A stretch of 9,207 bases of DNA, taken from positions 191 through 9,397 of the forward strand of contig PMBY01000086.1 of assembly GCA_003153875.1 (NCBI GenBank), written 5' to 3'. The translations under genes were made by a program, and so were the position numbers. Below, piece after piece: positions 5,731-9,207 of the stretch. The notes beneath the pieces are model-generated. The model searched no databases. It saw nothing but the letters and a program-made list of their open reading frames with translations, and had not been told where the DNA came from. How positions within the stretch are numbered: the first letter of the stretch is position 1; each line of letters opens with the position of its first letter. The stretch comes from Myxococcales bacterium (lineage in GTDB: Bacteria > Myxococcota > Polyangia > Fen-1088).

Positions 5731-7791
5731 ATGAAGACGACGTATTTCAAGCCATCAATCCACGGTTGGCCCTTCGGCAATTCATTCACGTATTCCATCA
5801 TCTTTGGCAGCATTACTCTGGACCACGTTGGATTCTGCGGAGGCATGTGCTGGAGAGCTCTCAACCACTTCTACAATGCCACTCCCATACCACGAGACAC
5901 ACCAACGCCGTCGCCTGGAGACCCACTGTACGACGAAATCCGTAGCGCCCAAGAAGAGTCCCTCCCCGCATCCACGCTCTTCAAGATATCTCGTTGGCAA
6001 GAAAGCCCAGATCTAGGTCACTGGAATCGCGGACATAGCCTCGGACACATGACGCTAGAAGAGTGGCCCAAAGTAAAGAGCCGCCTCGACAACTCCCAGC
6101 CGGTCACACTTACGCTTATCGCTTCGGCCAACGATGTCAACGCCCTTCACCTTTCCAACAACCATCGGGTAGTGGCCTATGCCTACGACGAACGAGCGCT
6201 GCTCGACGGCGAAGACGCACCGACCGGTGCAAATACACTGGTCAGCATCTCCATCTATGATCCCAATTCCGTCAACGATGACGACGTGCTTCTGACGTTC
6301 TTTCTTGGGGGAGAAGACAGTAACATTCGCATCCGCCATAACCGCGGCACAGTCCATGGCTTCTTCCTGGACGACAAAGACAGAAGCTATGCCTTTGCAG
6401 ACAGCACAGCAGTCCGGATCCGCAAATGCGAACAAACCGGCATCAGTTCCGCAAATTGGGCTCGCTACGATCTCGTATTTGATTGGCAATGTCGCGTAAT
6501 TCCCTACTTCCGCGTCAACATTGATGGATCTCCTTGGAACTACAACAATGGCCCCTATGACGACGACCCGCCTGCCAATGCTAAGTCAAGCTTTCCGCCC
6601 GCCGACAAGAACGACAAGCAGTGTGCCGGCAGAACCGGCAGTGCCACCGTCAGCCTGCGACTACCGCGCAGGCTCTCAACAGTTGGCATTCGGCTATTGG
6701 ACTCCGAGGAGTACTGCATTTCCCTTGAGATAGACGCCCACCCAGCCATTGAATGCTATCCGTACGTTCATGGTCCAGGCACGGAGAGCGGGGGTGACGA
6801 CCTGCCGCGAGTGCGGGATGCGAGCGATGGCGATCTCTTCATCAGGGATCCAAATCCATCACAAGCTGCAGTTCAACAACTAGATACGTCTCCGTTCCGG
6901 TGGATTGAGATCGCATCGAGGAGAGTGGACGCGCGTGGGGCTCACGGTGGTCTTGCCGGTGGTCTTGCCAGAACGTGCATCCAGTGCGTTGATTCTTACC
7001 GACTCGGCAACTTGGCGGTGCCGATCCTCGCGAGCTTCAAGGAGAGAAACCTTGTGGCCTCATCCCGATCCGGCGTCTTGACGATCAAAGTTGGCCAATC
7101 GGTCGAAACGAGAGAACTCGGCCCGCTAGCGAGTCAGGCTCAGAGGATATTTGATGGATTCACGAGCAATCCTGGAGACTATGACCATGACAAAGCCGTG
7201 GAACTCACATATACGGCAACGGATCGGTTTGGAGTGACCGTGAACGGGCAAGTCCAATTCTATGGGAAATCGATAGTCTATCAACAGATCATAACGATGT
7301 ACGACGTGATCGACCCTTCAAAACTGGCGCTACTTGAAGCCGGCGCGCGGAAGCTCACAGAATGGGGCTTGATAGACGCCCTCATAGAACTGCCTGGCCC
7401 TTCGGTTCCAACGCGTTCGCCAGTTCTTCCAGGCCCATTCCCTGGGCCACAACCTAGGCCAATTGTTCCTGCAGATCTAGTAGGGAGATTGGGTGCGGAC
7501 CAACAGCTCCAGCGTTTGATCGAGCAGACGCTGAGAGCACTGTGGAGCGACGTGGGTGTCTGGAGGGAGATTTGGACGGTGCAGTCGGCGATGCTGAAGC
7601 AAACGGACGTGGGCGAGGCGGTTGGGGTCAAGGATTCTGCCAATGGTCGCAAACGCTTGGAGGCAGCCGCTGAGCGCGAGGCGGTGGAACAGCGAAGGTA
7701 TGACTCTGTCATATTGGGTGTATTGGCGGGAAGGGCAATCGAGCAACTCTGCAGGATTCCGACTGTCATGGACAGACTGAAGTCGCTGTAG
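5731..7791 (+). CDS. Papain-like cysteine peptidase-fold protein with large uncharacterised C-terminal region
   Basis: A 686-residue protein starting at an ATG with GGAG six bases upstream, 35 bases after the GH25 gene. The N-terminal ~190 residues look like a papain-fold cysteine peptidase or transglutaminase-like domain. GFCGGMCWRAL (34-44) supplies the likely nucleophile, Cys40 in a Cys-Trp context, although Cys36 is possible. LSNNHRVVAYAYDE (141-154) supplies His145 on a beta strand. VSISIYDPNSVNDDD (171-185) supplies Asp177 or Asn179 as third member. The order Cys, His, Asp/Asn and the spacing fit the C1/C39-like fold. Residues about 190-550 are mixed beta-rich sequence I cannot assign, containing scattered Cys and NYNNGPYDDDP. 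A Pro-rich linker lies near 553-577. The last ~100 residues are helical and charged. There is no signal peptide or membrane segment. The role is unknown; a peptidase or amidase acting with the upstream muramidase is inference. Confidence 0.68.
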   Translation: MKTTYFKPSIHGWPFGNSFTYSIIFGSITLDHVGFCGGMCWRALNHFYNATPIPRDTPTPSPGDPLYDEIRSAQEESLPASTLFKISRWQESPDLGHWNRGHSLGHMTLEEWPKVKSRLDNSQPVTLTLIASANDVNALHLSNNHRVVAYAYDERALLDGEDAPTGANTLVSISIYDPNSVNDDDVLLTFFLGGEDSNIRIRHNRGTVHGFFLDDKDRSYAFADSTAVRIRKCEQTGISSANWARYDLVFDWQCRVIPYFRVNIDGSPWNYNNGPYDDDPPANAKSSFPPADKNDKQCAGRTGSATVSLRLPRRLSTVGIRLLDSEEYCISLEIDAHPAIECYPYVHGPGTESGGDDLPRVRDASDGDLFIRDPNPSQAAVQQLDTSPFRWIEIASRRVDARGAHGGLAGGLARTCIQCVDSYRLGNLAVPILASFKERNLVASSRSGVLTIKVGQSVETRELGPLASQAQRIFDGFTSNPGDYDHDKAVELTYTATDRFGVTVNGQVQFYGKSIVYQQIITMYDVIDPSKLALLEAGARKLTEWGLIDALIELPGPSVPTRSPVLPGPFPGPQPRPIVPADLVGRLGADQQLQRLIEQTLRALWSDVGVWREIWTVQSAMLKQTDVGEAVGVKDSANGRKRLEAAAEREAVEQRRYDSVILGVLAGRAIEQLCRIPTVMDRLKSL

Positions 7792-7905
7792 AGAAGGAGG
7801 TCGGGTTGGGGACCGGCGGTGCGACGTGCAGGAGTCATCCGGCGTGGGAAAGCGAGGGTCGTGAACCGAGGTAGGCATGCCTCTATGAAATGGCACCTGC
7901 CCTAT
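7792..7905. other. Spacer with an orphan Shine-Dalgarno sequence
   Basis: AAGGAGGT, a perfect anti-Shine-Dalgarno match, lies at 7794-7801 directly after the papain-like gene's stop codon. The only start at fitting distance is TTG at 7806, which opens a 22-codon frame ending at 7874. No recognisable protein follows. This may be the remains of a further operon gene lost when the second repeat copy was inserted or formed. Confidence 0.35.
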
Positions 7906-8163
7906 GATCCTGGGCCATGCGCGCCAGGGGTGGGGTATGGCATGATCCATTCTGGGAGTGTCCGGGCACGCTGGTTTGCGCCTGTCCCCAAAGACGGTGC
8001 GGTAGCGTGCTTCAACAAGGAGTTGAGGATGAGAATTCACATCGTCGCCAACAAGAACTGGGAGGTCGAGCCTCTCCTGAACGCGTTTCTCACCCGCAAG
8101 ATTTGCAGCAGCATCGGGTTGCCCGACGAAATTCGGTGGCCCACCAGTACCAGGCAGAATCTT
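7906..8163 (+). repeat. Direct repeat, copy B: leader plus first 45 codons of the phosphorylase-like gene
   Basis: This is the counterpart of 3613-3863. It keeps the shared CTGGTTTGCG, GGTAGCGTGC and CAAGGAGTTGA blocks of the leader and the gene start at 8029. It ends at 8163, after which the sequence is unrelated to copy A. Confidence 0.9.
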
Positions 8164-8247
8164 CAGCCATCCCACCATCGGCGGCGTGGGGTCCGGTGCC
8201 CATTCCGAGGTCGCTCTTGGTCGCCGCGGGCAGGTCGAGTTCGGTGA
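8029..8247 (+). pseudogene. Truncated copy of the phosphorylase-like gene
   Basis: ATG at 8029 with AAGGAG six bases upstream. The first 45 codons match the intact gene at 3729, beginning MRIHIVANKNWEVEPLL. Several differences are silent and the rest include V to I, Y to C, N to S, S to D and V to T. After codon 45 (base 8163) the sequence switches to unrelated DNA. The frame then runs through 27 unrelated, Arg-rich codons to a stop at 8245-8247. The catalytic half of the protein, including the equivalents of Glu231 and Asp258, is absent, so it cannot be an enzyme. The leader and ribosome binding site are kept, so it may still be transcribed and translated as a short peptide. Confidence 0.85.
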
Positions 8248-8509
8248 TCGCGAAGCTGATGGAGTCGTCGTCGGTGCTCGGTTTCTCGTCCGGCCCGCTG
8301 GTCAATAGCGTAGCGAGAGCATCGAGCGCTTCCTCCGTCACCATGGCCTGTGCACCGAGCCGCCCGGCCTCGCCGAGGCTCGGCCACCGCCCTACTTCCG
8401 CAGCGTCACCCGCCTCAAGCCAACCCGCCAAGCCGGGCTGTTCGAGTAGGCCAGCCTTTCCCGCCCCCACCCCTGGCCGTTCAAGGGTCACGGTCTGCCC
8501 ATCGAGCAC
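8164..8509 (-). pseudogene. Truncated minus-strand ORF of unknown function
   Basis: On the minus strand a frame starts with GTG at 8509 (LDGQTVTLERPGVGAGK), with an in-frame stop directly before it and no good ribosome binding site. About 115 codons look like real protein: GC-rich third positions, EEALDALATLLTSGPDEK, an acidic stretch STDDDSISF, then ITELDLPAATKSDLGMGTG. At 8163/8164 it runs into the antisense of the truncated phosphorylase copy, so its 3' part is missing. I do not recognise the family. It may instead be an internal fragment whose true start is also lost. Confidence 0.4.
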
Positions 8510-8660
8510 TCATTGTCAGCCCGCTTACGGGTCTACGGTCGCGTGGTTCATCCTCGAGGGTCGCCTTTCCATCCAGGCTTGGCCATCACCTTCGCTCCAT
8601 CCCTCCGTTTTCCACGCACCACACCCGCTTATTTCGGTTACGCTCCGTAGGGAGGCAATC
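8510..8660. other. Upstream region of the small helical gene
   Basis: No ORF with a plausible start is seen here. TTGTCA at 8513-8518 resembles a -35 box, but no matching -10 box is visible at the usual distance. The promoter of the gene at 8661 should lie here. Confidence 0.3.
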
Positions 8661-8849
8661 ATGTCAGAAGATTGGTCTCAACAAGCCGCTCGTTGGGCGG
8701 CGCAGCACGCGGTCGACGAAGCGAATCGACTTGCGCGCGAAGCAGCGGAGCGTGCGGCCGAGCAAGCCCGCAAAGACGCAGAGCGCGCCGATCAACTCGC
8801 CCGCGAAGCGGCGCACCGCACCGCTGCGGAGACAGCCCGACGCCGGTAG
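8661..8849 (+). CDS. Small Ala/Glu/Arg-rich helical protein
   Basis: A 62-residue protein starting MSEDWSQQAARWAAQHA. AGGGAGG lies five bases upstream, one of the strongest ribosome binding sites in the window; it sets the start, although the frame stays open far upstream. After the first ten residues the sequence is almost entirely alanine, arginine, glutamate and glutamine with few breaks: AREAAERAAEQARKDAERAD recurs as an imperfect 11-residue AREAA motif. This predicts one long charged helix, possibly a coiled coil or a nucleic-acid- or envelope-associated helix. There are no cysteines and no hydrophobic leader. I do not recognise a family. A possible terminator lies just after the stop. 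Confidence 0.6.
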   Translation: MSEDWSQQAARWAAQHAVDEANRLAREAAERAAEQARKDAERADQLAREAAHRTAAETARRR

Positions 8850-8861
8850 TCGCGCCGCCGC

Positions 8862-8886
8862 CCTAGCCCTTTCGAACGGGGTTTTT
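8862..8886 (+). terminator. Possible Rho-independent terminator after the small helical gene
   Basis: GCCC and GGGG enclose TTTCGAAC and are followed directly by TTTTT. The stem is short (about four pairs), so this is weak, but its position just after the gene ending at 8849 fits. Confidence 0.42.
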
Positions 8887-8889
8887 CTG

Positions 8890-9105
8890 CGTCGGGGAAC
8901 CGTCCCTGCCACCCCGGGGTCCGCGAGGCGGATGGGGGTGCCGGCGGAGGGTCTGCAAGGGCCTGTGTCGACCATGCGGCACAGTCTACCGCATCTGCAC
9001 CCCGCCGAGGCGCCAGTCAGTTCAGGCAGCTCCCGCCGGCCTGCTCCTCGCCACCCTCCACGCCCGGTGAGCTGGGCGGTGGGCGCGCTGGCTATGTCCC
9101 CGCTC
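8890..9105. other. Intergenic region between convergent genes
   Basis: No gene is seen. A perfect inverted repeat, ATGCGG (8974-8979) and CCGCAT (8989-8994) with a nine-base loop, lies here without a T run on either side. It could be a hairpin in the 3' untranslated region of the minus-strand gene ending at 9106, or a binding site. Confidence 0.35.
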
Positions 9106-9207
9106 TCAGATCGACGCCGGAGTCTCCACCACTTGCAGGGTGACGGCTGCGGCGGCGCTGCGCTGCTTGGGCTGGTAGTACAGGTACACCTCGGCTCCGC
9201 CGTCGCT
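9106..9207 (-). CDS. C-terminal 33 codons of an unrecognised protein
   Basis: On the minus strand a frame is open from the right edge to a TGA at 9106-9108. It reads SDGGAEVYLYYQPKQRSAAA, then a short beta-like strand AVTLQVVETPASI. The alternation of hydrophobic and polar residues (EVYLYYQ, VTLQVV) suggests the last strands of a beta-rich, perhaps secreted, domain. The rest lies outside the window, so no function can be given. Confidence 0.5.
   Translation of the reverse strand, partial: SDGGAEVYLYYQPKQRSAAAAVTLQVVETPASI

Noticed and set aside
7477..8178. A 233-codon minus-strand frame spanning the papain-like gene end and the truncated repeat
   Set aside because: It is antisense to two supported features and shares its N-terminus with the antisense frame over the first copy, as the duplication predicts.
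7917..8849. A 310-codon plus-strand frame ending with the small helical protein
   Set aside because: It crosses the repeat junction and a minus-strand gene fragment with low-complexity sequence; only the last 62 codons follow a strong ribosome binding site.

Overview
The window comes from a GC-rich bacterium. A lipoprotein fusing collagen-like Gly-X-Y triplets, short Asp/Asn-rich repeats and an amidohydrolase, next to an alpha-2-macroglobulin-like gene, points to a large-genome predatory or saprophytic lineage such as Myxococcota (Polyangia type). That assignment is inference: there is no rRNA, tRNA or ribosomal protein gene to anchor it.

Layout. (1) 1-490, minus strand: part of an alpha-2-macroglobulin-like protein (thioester-domain helical repeats) running off the left edge. 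Its reading frame cannot be followed above about position 490. (2) 491-765: no supportable gene; probably a decayed or rearranged junction. (3) 766-3399, minus: an 877-residue putative lipoprotein with a conserved repeat, 43 collagen triplets, two more repeats, a Thr/Gly linker and an amidohydrolase domain with four of its usual metal-site residues recognisable and a fifth replaced (Asp to Asn). (4) 3400-3728: divergent intergenic region, part of which recurs near the right side of the window. (5) 3729-7791, plus: a run of same-strand genes: a nucleoside-phosphorylase-like protein, a small six-cysteine probable zinc protein, a possible 46-residue ORF, a short GH25 muramidase-like protein, and a 686-residue protein with a papain-like Cys/His/Asp site. 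None shows a signal peptide or membrane segment. (6) 7906-8163: a second copy of the phosphorylase-like gene's leader and first 45 codons, cut off abruptly and joined to a truncated minus-strand ORF (8164-8509). (7) 8661-8849, plus: a 62-residue Ala/Glu/Arg helical protein with a strong ribosome binding site and a possible terminator. (8) 9106-9207, minus: the C-terminal 33 codons of an unrecognised protein.

The most interesting part is the plus-strand run at 3729-7791. A nucleosidase/phosphorylase-like protein, a muramidase-like protein and a papain-like protein, none with an export signal, followed by a broken duplicate of the first gene, look like an accessory effector, lysis or conflict cassette that has been duplicated and remodelled. 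Their joint function is inference. The GH25 and papain-like genes are only 35 bases apart and are the best supported operon pair.
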